From assembly GCA_937874185.1 (NCBI GenBank), contig CALNAK010000035.1:62001-126000 (forward strand): a stretch of DNA of 64,000 nt, given 5' to 3'. Origin of the DNA: an uncultured Lactobacillus sp. (GTDB lineage: Bacteria; Bacillota; Bacilli; Lactobacillales; Lactobacillaceae). Both the position numbers and the translations under genes were made by a program. This document shows, one piece after another, positions 8,529-17,030 of this stretch. The stretch's first letter is position 1. Each line of letters opens with the position of its first letter. Under the pieces are notes generated by a model. It had not been told where the DNA came from, ran no database searches, and saw only the letters and a program-made list of their open reading frames with translations.

Positions 8529-9086
8529 TCAATCTATAACTTCGGCACCTAAACAAGTTTTAAAATGGTTCAAAGCCCATTCATGACCCGCTTGATTAAA
8601 CGATGCCACTCCTTGTTCATGCACTACAATCTTGTAATTCAAATTGTAAGCATCAATTGCAGTGTGTAGAACACAAATATCAGTACATACACCAACTAAG
8701 TGTAATGTATCAACATTTCTTTCCCGTAAACGTAAATCTAAATCTGTACCCGCAAAGGCGCTATAACGAGTCTTATCAAATAACTTAACTTGATCTTCAT
8801 CGTTATGGTCATCAAACCAGTCCTTTATTCCGCCATATAGCTCACGACCGCGAGTTCCACGGACATTGTGGGGTGGGAACAATTTAGTTTCTGGATGATA
8901 TGGGTCGTTTGGCTTGTGAACATCTGTTGGGAACCAAACCCAGTCACCATTTTGGTACATACTTTCAGCTAAATCAAAAATACTCGATTCAACCTTTTGA
9001 CCAGGCTCGCCACAGGTTAAGGCACCATTGTCGGCCACGAAATCATTTGTATAATCGATAATCAATAACGCTTGATGTGAAGACAT
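8529..9086 (-). CDS. pncA: Nicotinamidase (isochorismatase fold)
   Basis: This 185-residue cysteine hydrolase converts nicotinamide to nicotinate for NAD salvage. The catalytic triad is complete: Asp11 (LLIIDYTNDFV), Lys105 (LFDKTRYSAF) and Cys138 (GVCTDICVLHTA). The metal ligands Asp55 and His57 (FPTDVHKP) and His73 are also present, which supports nicotinamidase over other members of the isochorismatase family. It reads away from cas9 and shares its intergenic region. Confidence 0.88.
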   Translation of the reverse strand: MSSHQALLIIDYTNDFVADNGALTCGEPGQKVESSIFDLAESMYQNGDWVWFPTDVHKPNDPYHPETKLFPPHNVRGTRGRELYGGIKDWFDDHNDEDQVKLFDKTRYSAFAGTDLDLRLRERNVDTLHLVGVCTDICVLHTAIDAYNLNYKIVVHEQGVASFNQAGHEWALNHFKTCLGAEVID

Positions 9087-9144
9087 AGTATTTTCCTACT
9101 TTCTTCTAGCTATTTGGTTACACTAAAATTATTGAAAATCTTTT

Positions 9145-9172
9145 CATGTAAGTCAATTTATTCGCTTACATG
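9145..9172. repeat. Inverted repeat between pncA and cas9
   Basis: CATGTAAG (9145-9152) and CTTACATG (9165-9172) form perfect 8-base arms around a 12-base AT-rich spacer, in the shared promoter region of divergent pncA and cas9. It has no T run, so an operator is more likely than a terminator. Confidence 0.5.
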
Positions 9173-9193
9173 TGATTTTTTCACAATAAATTT

Positions 9194-9202
9194 TGCTATG
9201 AT
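9194..9202 (+). promoter_or_regulatory. Extended -10 promoter of cas9
   Basis: TGCTATGAT has the TGN extension and a 5 of 6 match to TATAAT. It lies 43 bases before the cas9 start. The -35 region is weak, as is usual for extended -10 promoters. Confidence 0.5.
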
Positions 9203-9244
9203 ATAGGCGTATTCAAAACACTACTTTGAAGGGGATCTATTATT

Positions 9245-12200
9245 ATGAATTCCAGACAACAAGACTATATTATCGGATTGGACATTGGTACAAACTCAGT
9301 TGGTTGGGCCGTCACCGATAGCCATTATAATTTGCTTCATTTTAAAAAAAAGGATCTATGGGGCGTTCGCCTTTTCAAGGGCGCTGACACAGCAAAGGCT
9401 AGACGAGTTTTTAGATCTACTAGACGAATTTATCGTAGGAGGCATAATAGACTTAAATGGTTGAACGAAATATTCTCAAAGGAATTATATAGAGTTGATA
9501 AATCATTTCTAACCCGTATGAATTCTTCGTGGATTTCAAAAAAGGATAAAACAAGAAAAAGAGACAAATATAATTTATTCATAGATGAAAATTTTACTGA
9601 CTCTGAATACTACAAAAAATATCCAACTATTTTTCATCTAAGAAAAAGACTAATTGAGGATACATCAAAGGCCGATATTAGACTAGTTTATTTGGCAATC
9701 CATAACATTATAAAATATCGTGGTAATTTTAATTATGAGAACAAAAAATTTGATATATCACATATTGCCGGCGGTCTATCACCAGCATTAGAAGATCTAA
9801 GCAATCTTCTTCACCTATTCGGTATAGAGTTCACAAATAAAGATAATTCTAAAAAAATAAGTTCTATTTTGATTAAAGATGAAGGTACAAAAAAAAGAAT
9901 TGACGATATATTTGAAACAATGCGCCTAGATAAAGATTCCAAAAAGAATACACGACAAGTTCTAAATTTGATTTTAGGTAACAAATCGGATTTGAACATA
10001 ATTTTTTCTATTAATCTGGATAAAGACAATTCAAAGTTGTCCCTCTCAGATGGAGATATTGAAAGTAGCTTAGAAAAATTTCAATCGCTTCTTACAGAAG
10101 ATCAATTCAAAGTTATTACTACTGCAAATGAAATCTACAGTACAATTATACTAAATAAAATTTTAGATGATAAAAGTAAATATATAAGCTTTGCAAAAGT
10201 AAAACAATATGAAAATCACAAAGATGATTTAGCTATTCTAAAGACTATGTGGAATAATCCTAAAAACAAAGAAATCAGTCAAACGGCTAAACAAGCCTAT
10301 AAAGATTATTTGGATAAAAATAAGTACGGTCGTCAAGAATTATATTTAGACTTGAAAAAGTTTTTTAAAGTTGCTAAACCAGAGAATTTAGCAACTGACA
10401 CTTTAAAGAAAATTGAAAACGAAAAATATTTATTAAAACAAAGAAGTACTGATAATGCTGTAATACCATTTCAATTAAACAAATATGAATTAGAAGAAAT
10501 TATCGATAACCAGTCAAAGTATTATCCTTTTTTGCTTGAAGATAAGGAAAAACTAATATCCCTCCTAAGCTTCAGAATCCCATATTATGTTGGACCTCTC
10601 CAATCAAATAACAACAAATTTGCATGGATGGAGCGAAAAGCAAAGGGAAACATAAGACCTTGGAACTTCGACGATCTAGTGGATCGTGAAAAGTCATCCA
10701 ATAAATTTATCAAACGAATGACAGGTACAGATACATTTTTAATTGGAGAACCTGTTTTACCAAAAAATAGTCTAATTTACCAAAAATATGAAGTATTAAA
10801 CGAATTAAACAATATCAGAGTAATCACAAACGAATACGAGAATCCATTGGGTGAAAAATTAACTGTAGAAATAAAGCAACAAGCATATGATGAATTATTT
10901 AAAAAATATAAAACAGTAAAAACAAAAACAATGATAGATTGGTTAAAATTTAAAGGTTTTTATGTTGCCCCAAGAATCTCTGGATTATCCCAACCTGATC
11001 AATTCAATTCTAACTTAGATACATATATCGATATGAAGGGGATTTTTGAATCAAATTTTGTAGACAACCCAGACAACCTAAATCAACTAGAAGAATTAAT
11101 TGAATGGCTAACTGTATTCGAAGACAAAAAAATTCTATCCGAAAAGTTGAATAACTCTTCATACAATTACACTGACAAACAAATCAATAAACTTAGCAAT
11201 ATACGATACAAAGGATGGGGCAAATTATCTCTAGAGAGTCTAACTCAAATAAAAACAAACTCAAATTTGAAGGATGACAAATCCATTCTAGATTTAATGT
11301 GGGAAACAAAAAATAACTTTATCCAAATTTTCCATAATAATAAATACGAATTTGAAAAGAAATTTGAAGATTATAATTTAGGTAAAAACAGTGAATTAGA
11401 CACATCAGAGCTGATTGATGATATTCATACCTCACCGGCTTTAAAACGTGGAATAAAACAATCATTACTTTTGGTTAATGAAATCGTTAAATTCATGGGA
11501 CACAATCCATCACATATTTTTGTCGAAGTTACACGTGAAAGCAGTAAGAAAGAAATTACTGATTCAAGATACAAGCGTTTAACAAAAATATATTCAACAT
11601 TAAAAAATAAATCAAATGAAATTATTGATGATCAAAAGGAATATATTATTCCTAGCAAAAAATTAGAAAAAGAATTAGGAAAATATGGAACTCAGCTATC
11701 CAATGAAAAATACATGCTCTACTTTTTACAAAATGGTCATTCTGTGTACTCTCCTAAATCATTTAACATCAATGATTTATCAAATTATGAAGTGGATCAT
11801 ATTATCCCTAGATCATATATTCCTGATAATTCATTAGAAAATAAAGCACTAGTTTTCAGTGGAGAGAATCAAAATAAATCAGACTCACTTTTACTAACTC
11901 AAGAGATAATCAATAAAAATATTAATCGATGGCAATATATGCTTGACCATGGAATGATGGGCCCTAAGAAATTTAAAAACTTAACAAGGACTAAAATAAC
12001 TGAAAATGATCAAAAAGGATTCATAAATCGACAATTAGTACAAACATCGCAAATCATTAAACAAGTAATAAATATTTTAAATTTACAATTTAAAGATTCT
12101 GAAACCATTTGTTTACAGTCTAAGGCAAATTTATCGACCTCTCTAAGAGCTGCATTCAGTGGCGAGAAAAAAGACTTCCATTTCAAACATCCAGAGTTTG

Positions 12201-13270
12201 TTAAAAACCGTGACGTCAATGATCTTCATCATGCTCAGGATGCGTACTTGGCTTGCCTACTTGGAATATATTGCCTACATGAATTTCCAACTGACGAAAT
12301 GTTACTAGTCCAAAAGAAATATAAAGAGTTCTTTTCAAAAACAAAAGAATCGTTCAGAAAAAACGGAAAATTACCAGATAGTGATGCAAATGGATTTATT
12401 ATCAGCCCAATGATAAAGGGAACTAAACATTTCACTAGGGATGATTTTAAAAAAGTAAGTAATATTTTTAAATATAAACAGTGCAATATAACTAATAAAC
12501 CTACCTTTGGTAAGGGACAATTTTATAAACAAACCATTTATTCTCCAAAAGAAAAAAAGAATCTAGTTCCCTTGAATGAAAGATTAGATTCAACTATCTA
12601 TGGTGGCTACACAAATCAAGAAACTGCTTATACAGATATTATAAGAATTAATAAAAAATCATATAAGTTAATCAAAATTCCAATAGAAATAGCAAAAAAA
12701 ATAAGTAAAAATAAAATCAATCCACACGAATGGATACGTTCAAATGTGGAGCCTAAAAGACCTTTTGAAATCATAAAAGAAAGAGTTCCAAAAGGTCAAC
12801 TAACGTATAGTAAAACAAATGGATATCTATCTATAGTATCAGGATCAGAAATAGAAAATGCACAGCAACTATTCCTTTCATACGAATCAATAGCACTTTT
12901 AACCATTTTAAAGAAATCAGATGCTATTAAGCATAATCAGATACTTGCTTTTTATGACAAAGATATATTAAATAATATATTCTTAGAAATATTAGGCAAA
13001 ATGAAAAAGTTCTATCCATTTTATGATAATGAGAGAAAATTTCTAGAAAAATCATATGATTCCTTCAAAGATGCAATAATCGAAGATAAAATAAATACCT
13101 TATTCGAATTGCTAAAAATGTTACATGCCATTTCTGGTGACGCAACTTTTGAATTTAATAATATATCTAAAGATAGATTTGGAAGAAAAAGATCTATGAA
13201 TATTAAAAATACTGATTTAATTTATAAATCTCCTACGGGATTATATGAATCAAAATTCCATATTGACTAA
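9245..13270 (+). CDS. cas9: Cas9 RNA-guided endonuclease, type II-A
   Basis: 1341 residues, close to the 1368 of the Streptococcus pyogenes enzyme. All catalytic residues are present: RuvC-I Asp13 (IGLDIGTNSVGWA), RuvC-II Glu761 (IFVEVTRE), HNH Asp851-His852 with Asn875 (VDHIIPRSY), and RuvC-III His996 and Asp999 (HHAQDAYLA). The arginine-rich bridge helix is near residues 55-80 (RSTRRIYRRRHNRL). The C-terminal PAM-interacting domain has an RKR triplet at 1314-1316 shortly before TGLYE. This aligns with Arg1333 and Arg1335 of the S. pyogenes protein, which read a GG PAM. It is followed by tracrRNA, cas1, cas2 and csn2. The gene is visibly more AT-rich than its neighbours, in line with horizontal transfer. 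AAGGGG precedes the ATG. Confidence 0.97.
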   Translation: MNSRQQDYIIGLDIGTNSVGWAVTDSHYNLLHFKKKDLWGVRLFKGADTAKARRVFRSTRRIYRRRHNRLKWLNEIFSKELYRVDKSFLTRMNSSWISKKDKTRKRDKYNLFIDENFTDSEYYKKYPTIFHLRKRLIEDTSKADIRLVYLAIHNIIKYRGNFNYENKKFDISHIAGGLSPALEDLSNLLHLFGIEFTNKDNSKKISSILIKDEGTKKRIDDIFETMRLDKDSKKNTRQVLNLILGNKSDLNIIFSINLDKDNSKLSLSDGDIESSLEKFQSLLTEDQFKVITTANEIYSTIILNKILDDKSKYISFAKVKQYENHKDDLAILKTMWNNPKNKEISQTAKQAYKDYLDKNKYGRQELYLDLKKFFKVAKPENLATDTLKKIENEKYLLKQRSTDNAVIPFQLNKYELEEIIDNQSKYYPFLLEDKEKLISLLSFRIPYYVGPLQSNNNKFAWMERKAKGNIRPWNFDDLVDREKSSNKFIKRMTGTDTFLIGEPVLPKNSLIYQKYEVLNELNNIRVITNEYENPLGEKLTVEIKQQAYDELFKKYKTVKTKTMIDWLKFKGFYVAPRISGLSQPDQFNSNLDTYIDMKGIFESNFVDNPDNLNQLEELIEWLTVFEDKKILSEKLNNSSYNYTDKQINKLSNIRYKGWGKLSLESLTQIKTNSNLKDDKSILDLMWETKNNFIQIFHNNKYEFEKKFEDYNLGKNSELDTSELIDDIHTSPALKRGIKQSLLLVNEIVKFMGHNPSHIFVEVTRESSKKEITDSRYKRLTKIYSTLKNKSNEIIDDQKEYIIPSKKLEKELGKYGTQLSNEKYMLYFLQNGHSVYSPKSFNINDLSNYEVDHIIPRSYIPDNSLENKALVFSGENQNKSDSLLLTQEIINKNINRWQYMLDHGMMGPKKFKNLTRTKITENDQKGFINRQLVQTSQIIKQVINILNLQFKDSETICLQSKANLSTSLRAAFSGEKKDFHFKHPEFVKNRDVNDLHHAQDAYLACLLGIYCLHEFPTDEMLLVQKKYKEFFSKTKESFRKNGKLPDSDANGFIISPMIKGTKHFTRDDFKKVSNIFKYKQCNITNKPTFGKGQFYKQTIYSPKEKKNLVPLNERLDSTIYGGYTNQETAYTDIIRINKKSYKLIKIPIEIAKKISKNKINPHEWIRSNVEPKRPFEIIKERVPKGQLTYSKTNGYLSIVSGSEIENAQQLFLSYESIALLTILKKSDAIKHNQILAFYDKDILNNIFLEILGKMKKFYPFYDNERKFLEKSYDSFKDAIIEDKINTLFELLKMLHAISGDATFEFNNISKDRFGRKRSMNIKNTDLIYKSPTGLYESKFHID

Positions 13271-13277
13271 AAAGGAT

Positions 13278-13303
13278 AAAAAAATAGCCCCCACGCGGGA
13301 GCT
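13278..13303 (-). terminator. tracrRNA terminator
   Basis: On the minus strand AGCTCCC pairs with GGGGGCT (one G-T wobble) around a short loop, followed by A and seven T. It lies 8 bases after the cas9 stop codon. Confidence 0.8.
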
Positions 13304-13379
13304 GGCCAACATTACATTGACTAATTAACAATAATGTTTATTTTAACTGTAAGTAAGTCATCTCAATTACTCACGAACC
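13278..13379 (-). ncRNA. tracrRNA, antisense to the cas operon
   Basis: The anti-repeat at 13351-13379 carries the CRISPR repeat in plus orientation, so the tracrRNA is read from the minus strand. It matches 27 of 29 repeat positions, and both mismatches turn an A-U pair into a G-U wobble. The start lies near 13379, just after a TTGAAG-17-TATACT promoter. After the anti-repeat come GTTAAAAT, which pairs with the GTTTTA start of the repeat, and a nexus-like stem (AACATTA with TAATGTT). A final GC-rich hairpin at 13286-13303 is followed by seven U. Predicted length is about 100 nt. Confidence 0.9.
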
Positions 13380-13385
13380 AATTTT

Positions 13386-13414
13386 AGTATATTTCATTTT
13401 TAAGGAAACTTCAA
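13386..13414 (-). promoter_or_regulatory. Promoter of tracrRNA
   Basis: On the minus strand TTGAAG (13409-13414) and TATACT (13386-13391) are 17 bases apart, placing the transcript start about 7 bases later at the first base of the anti-repeat. It lies in the leader of cas1. Confidence 0.7.
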
Positions 13415-13435
13415 TTAAATTTTAGGAGAATTGCT

Positions 13436-14311
13436 ATGGGCTGGGAAACTATCTACATTACTCAAAAATCGAAACTTTCTTACAAGGCTAATAATTTACT
13501 GATTCAAACTACGATGGACGTCAAAACAATACCATTCCACCGAATCAACTGTATCATTGTGGCAACTACCCAATCGGTGATCACTGGTTATTTGATTTCC
13601 AAATTAATTGAACAAAATATTAAGGTTGTGTTCTGCTCTGAGAATCATAATCCTTGTGCGGAACTGACTGGATATTATTCCAATGTTAATAAGAATCAAA
13701 ATATTGAAAACCAAATATCTTGGCCAATTAATAAAAAGCAGGATTTGTGGACCCTAGTTGTTAAGAATAAAATTGAGAATCAAATAGTTGTTTTAGATAA
13801 ATCTGATATTGATACAAAAGAAATCATTGATGAATATAATTCCATAATTGAAAACGATGAAACTAATCGTGAAGCTGTCATTGCCAAGAAGTATTTCCCT
13901 GCTTTATTTGGGGATGGTTTCACCCGTACTAACGAATCAACCCTCAGTATCATGCTAAATTATGGTTACACAATTTTACTTTCAGCTTCTAATCAAGAAA
14001 TCGTCTCTCAAGGATATCTAACTCAACTGGGAATTCATCATCATAGTGTTAGAAACGACTTCAACCTTTCAAGTGATCTGATGGAACCCTTCCGCCAATT
14101 TGTTGATATGAAGGTCTTAGAACATAAAGACAATTACTTTGACGATTATGTAAAGCTAGAGTTAGTCGACGTTTTAAATCAAGAAATTATTTTTGATGAA
14201 AAAACTTATATCCTAAAAAATGCTTTGTCCAAATACATTCATGATTGTTTTGAATTCCTAAATGGCAAACGAGATCAGATTGGAAAAGTTGGTATGAAAG
14301 ATGAGGAATAG
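13436..14311 (+). CDS. cas1: CRISPR-associated integrase Cas1
   Basis: This 291-residue protein is a type II Cas1. With Cas2 and Csn2 it inserts new spacers at the leader end of the array. The metal-binding residues are visible as the Glu in REAVIAKKYFPALF, the His in LGIHHHSVRNDF and the Glu in LMEPFRQFVD. Length is normal. TAGGAG lies 7 bases before the ATG. The 165-base gap between cas9 and cas1 contains the antisense tracrRNA. cas2 begins at or just after its stop codon. Confidence 0.96.
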   Translation: MGWETIYITQKSKLSYKANNLLIQTTMDVKTIPFHRINCIIVATTQSVITGYLISKLIEQNIKVVFCSENHNPCAELTGYYSNVNKNQNIENQISWPINKKQDLWTLVVKNKIENQIVVLDKSDIDTKEIIDEYNSIIENDETNREAVIAKKYFPALFGDGFTRTNESTLSIMLNYGYTILLSASNQEIVSQGYLTQLGIHHHSVRNDFNLSSDLMEPFRQFVDMKVLEHKDNYFDDYVKLELVDVLNQEIIFDEKTYILKNALSKYIHDCFEFLNGKRDQIGKVGMKDEE

Positions 14312-14315
14312 AGTT

Positions 14316-14621
14316 ATGAGATTAATTATAATGTTCGACCTTCCCACTTTAACTTCAGCCGATAGGAAAAACTATCGACAATTTAGAAAACACCTACTTC
14401 AAGATGGATTCTTAATGATGCAGGAATCAATTTACACCTGTATCCTAATCGACCGCCAATCCGCTAACTTGTTAGAAAGAAAGATTTCTATGTATTCACC
14501 CAACAAAGGATTAGTTCAGTCAATGATTGTTACTGAGAAGCAGTTTGCTGCAATAAATTTTCTAACTGGAAAACAGAACAAATCGGTCGAGAATACTTTT
14601 GAAAGGTTGACAGTAATATGA
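14316..14621 (+). CDS. cas2: CRISPR-associated protein Cas2
   Basis: This small ferredoxin-fold protein is the structural partner of Cas1. The start MRLIIMFDLPT is the classic Cas2 beginning, with the conserved Asp at residue 8. Starting at 14316 gives 101 residues with GAGGA 6-10 bases upstream. An ATG at 14301 in the same frame would add five residues but overlaps that ribosome binding site and is less likely. The stop overlaps the start of csn2 by four bases (ATGA), showing translational coupling. Confidence 0.93.
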   Translation: MRLIIMFDLPTLTSADRKNYRQFRKHLLQDGFLMMQESIYTCILIDRQSANLLERKISMYSPNKGLVQSMIVTEKQFAAINFLTGKQNKSVENTFERLTVI

Positions 14622-15322
14622 TTGGATCAATTACGATTTATCCATATGAACCCTTCCCTCTTGAATATGGTGTTACTTTATTCAATTTCCAAAATAAGTC
14701 TGAATACTCTCAATTAATTTTTAGATTAAACAAATTAAAAAAACACGATACCTTGACCGATGACAGTGACCGTATCATGCACCTATATACCAATCCAGAC
14801 AATTTGATTGAAGAATATATAAAGGATGTCGCTTTTATCGGTGATTTAACAACTTTTGATATCAATTCAACTAGTAACTTGAAATACGTATTTCAAAAAA
14901 TTGTTTCTGATTCAACCATCATGAGAGACCAAATTGAAACAGTAAATAATCAACTGAATGATGTTGTTTTTGATGCTATAACAACATACGATTCTCAAAT
15001 TAGTTTGGATCCGTATTCTGATTTCGCAAAAATTTTAAAAGCTAAAGAAGTTCGTCTAGATGTTAGTAAATGGGGAAACTACTGTGATAAAATCATAGAT
15101 GTAGTAAGTTTCTATAATGAATTTACTAACAAAAAATTACTTCTATTTCATAACTTGGAACGACTATTAAATTTAGATCAATTAAATGAATTGGATGACT
15201 ATCTAAAATCCGTTGATTTAACCATTGTTTCCTTAGAATCATATCCTATGACGTTGAAAGAAGATGGCAATAATATCAAAGTTTATTCCATTGATGAAGA
15301 CCACGTTAGGTTTGATTATTAG
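14618..15322 (+). CDS. csn2: CRISPR adaptation protein Csn2 (type II-A)
   Basis: This 234-residue protein occupies the fourth cas position, and its N-terminal region, length and charge suit the Csn2 family. Csn2 forms DNA-encircling rings that help Cas1-Cas2-Cas9 acquire spacers. Its presence makes the locus type II-A. Sequence conservation in this family is low, so the call rests mainly on position and size. The gene ends only 20 bases before the first CRISPR repeat, and its 3' end appears to contain the array promoter. Confidence 0.9.
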   Translation: MIGSITIYPYEPFPLEYGVTLFNFQNKSEYSQLIFRLNKLKKHDTLTDDSDRIMHLYTNPDNLIEEYIKDVAFIGDLTTFDINSTSNLKYVFQKIVSDSTIMRDQIETVNNQLNDVVFDAITTYDSQISLDPYSDFAKILKAKEVRLDVSKWGNYCDKIIDVVSFYNEFTNKKLLLFHNLERLLNLDQLNELDDYLKSVDLTIVSLESYPMTLKEDGNNIKVYSIDEDHVRFDY

Positions 15323-15342
15323 AGTTTGATTAAAAAACAACG
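15291..15342 (+). promoter_or_regulatory. CRISPR leader with promoter inside the end of csn2
   Basis: TTGATG (15291-15296) and GATTAT (15314-15319) are 17 bases apart, placing transcription start near 15325. The A-rich stretch TTAAAAAACAACG just before the first repeat is the leader-proximal sequence. Only 20 bases lie between the csn2 stop and the first repeat, so the leader must overlap csn2 coding sequence. Confidence 0.5.
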
Positions 15343-16764
15343 GTTTTAGAAGTAAGTCATCTCAATTACTTATGAACCTCGTGAATTAACTGATAGGACT
15401 GTTTCGACGTTTTAGAAGTAAGTCATCTCAATTACTTATGAACCCAGTTTCATTATAGCTTCGGCAGCCAACTTGTTTTAGAAGTAAGTCATCTCAATTA
15501 CTTATGAACCATCGTACCCAACTCTCTAGATTGTTCAGCAGTTTTAGAAGTAAGTCATCTCAATTACTTATGAACCAAGCCTTGAACATGTTCTCAACTT
15601 TTGGTGGTTTTAGAAGTAAGTCATCTCAATTACTTATGAACCGTACACGAACAATTAAAAGAGACAGACGGAGTTTTAGAAGTAAGTCATCTCAATTACT
15701 TATGAACCAAATTACTACAATTAAAACAATCATTAAAAGTTTTAGAAGTAAGTCATCTCAATTACTTATGAACCGCCACCACTTGAAGTTTCCTGTGATA
15801 ATGTGTTTTAGAAGTAAGTCATCTCAATTACTTATGAACCAAGTAATCACGTTGCAAGGTCAAAATAGTGGTTTTAGAAGTAAGTCATCTCAATTACTTA
15901 TGAACCAATAAAATGGCAATGACAGAAGTAGTTCATGTTTTAGAAGTAAGTCATCTCAATTACTTATGAACCGTTACAGCCAAAAATGACAGTTAACATG
16001 AAGTTTTAGAAGTAAGTCATCTCAATTACTTATGAACCGTTGGTATTCCTGGTCAAGTTACTCACGCCGTTTTAGAAGTAAGTCATCTCAATTACTTATG
16101 AACCGAATCTGCATTGCTCGAGTTTTATTTGTTAGTTTTAGAAGTAAGTCATCTCAATTACTTATGAACCTTAACATTAGACGTTCATTCAAAAGCATGG
16201 GTTTTAGAAGTAAGTCATCTCAATTACTTATGAACCTAATGGTAAAAAGAAATCATTATCCAAAGGGTTTTAGAAGTAAGTCATCTCAATTACTTATGAA
16301 CCACTAGATATAACTAAGTTGAAACTAGAGATGTTTTAGAAGTAAGTCATCTCAATTACTTATGAACCACATGTTGGCAATGTTAGCACCAATATCCAGT
16401 TTTAGAAGTAAGTCATCTCAATTACTTATGAACCAAATCAAATTCAAGTGATTCCAATTTCAATGTTTTAGAAGTAAGTCATCTCAATTACTTATGAACC
16501 TAGTTCCACTAACTCCGACAGAATCGAGGCGTTTTAGAAGTAAGTCATCTCAATTACTTATGAACCTCAAGCGCACCTAATTTTCTTACTCTCGCAGTTT
16601 TAGAAGTAAGTCATCTCAATTACTTATGAACCAAAGCAATCGAAGACGTGATCCAATTTATCGTTTTAGAAGTAAGTCATCTCAATTACTTATGAACCTT
16701 GCTTGGTGAAGCTGGTGAATCACACGCTGTTTTAGAAGTAAGTCATCTCAATTATTTATGAAGA
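15343..16764 (+). CRISPR. Type II-A CRISPR array, 22 repeats and 21 spacers
   Basis: Repeats of 36 bases begin GTTTTAGAAGTAAGTC and end ATTACTTATGAACC. Spacers are all 30 bases, so the period is a constant 66 bases. The first 21 repeats look identical. The last (16729-16764) is degenerate, with ATTATTT in place of ATTACTT and GA in place of the final CC. This marks the leader-distal end and confirms transcription from the csn2 side. The repeat matches the anti-repeat of the tracrRNA at 13351-13379. Open frames running through the array are artefacts of the 66-base period. Confidence 0.99.
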
Positions 16765-16774
16765 GGATCTCATT

Positions 16775-16930
16775 ATGAATCCAAAAAGGGTAAATATCTA
16801 CACTAATATAATTTGCACAATCGCCATACTTCTATCATTCTTCTTTTCTCAAAAAATATTATGGCCAGTATTTATCCTATGTGTGATTCTGGAAGTGGCC
16901 GCATATATCTTTAACAAACGTCAAATTTAA
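16775..16930 (+). CDS. Small two-helix membrane protein next to the CRISPR array
   Basis: A 51-residue reading frame starts with ATG at 16775 and ends with TAA at 16928-16930. Two hydrophobic stretches are visible: residues about 12-25 (CTIAILLSFFF) and 29-45 (LWPVFILCVILEV), with basic residues at both ends. A ribosome binding site, AAGAGGAT, lies 7 bases upstream and partly overlaps the degenerate last CRISPR repeat. I do not recognise the protein. No promoter is seen between it and the array, so it may be translated from a long array transcript or from an internal promoter. Confidence 0.6.
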   Translation: MNPKRVNIYTNIICTIAILLSFFFSQKILWPVFILCVILEVAAYIFNKRQI

Positions 16931-16987
16931 TTTTCCATAAAGATAACCGTTTTACAGCTCAACCCCACCTAAGAACCGCCAGCCATA

Positions 16988-16996
16988 TGTTATAAT
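16988..16996 (+). promoter_or_regulatory. Extended -10 promoter
   Basis: TGTTATAAT combines the TGN extension with a perfect TATAAT, about 35 bases before the next start codon. Confidence 0.55.
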
Positions 16997-17030
16997 CAGC
17001 CTAACTATTACAGAAAATAGGGGCTTTATT

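Noticed and set aside
13295..13380. tracrRNA read on the plus strand with the cas operon
   Set aside because: The anti-repeat is in the same sense as the array repeats, so only minus-strand RNA can pair with crRNA; promoter and T run also lie on the minus strand.
15504..16307. Two long open frames through the CRISPR array with repeated FRSKSSQLLMN units
   Set aside because: The 66-base period is a multiple of three, so the repeat reads open in one frame; spacers carry no codon constraint and there is no ribosome site.
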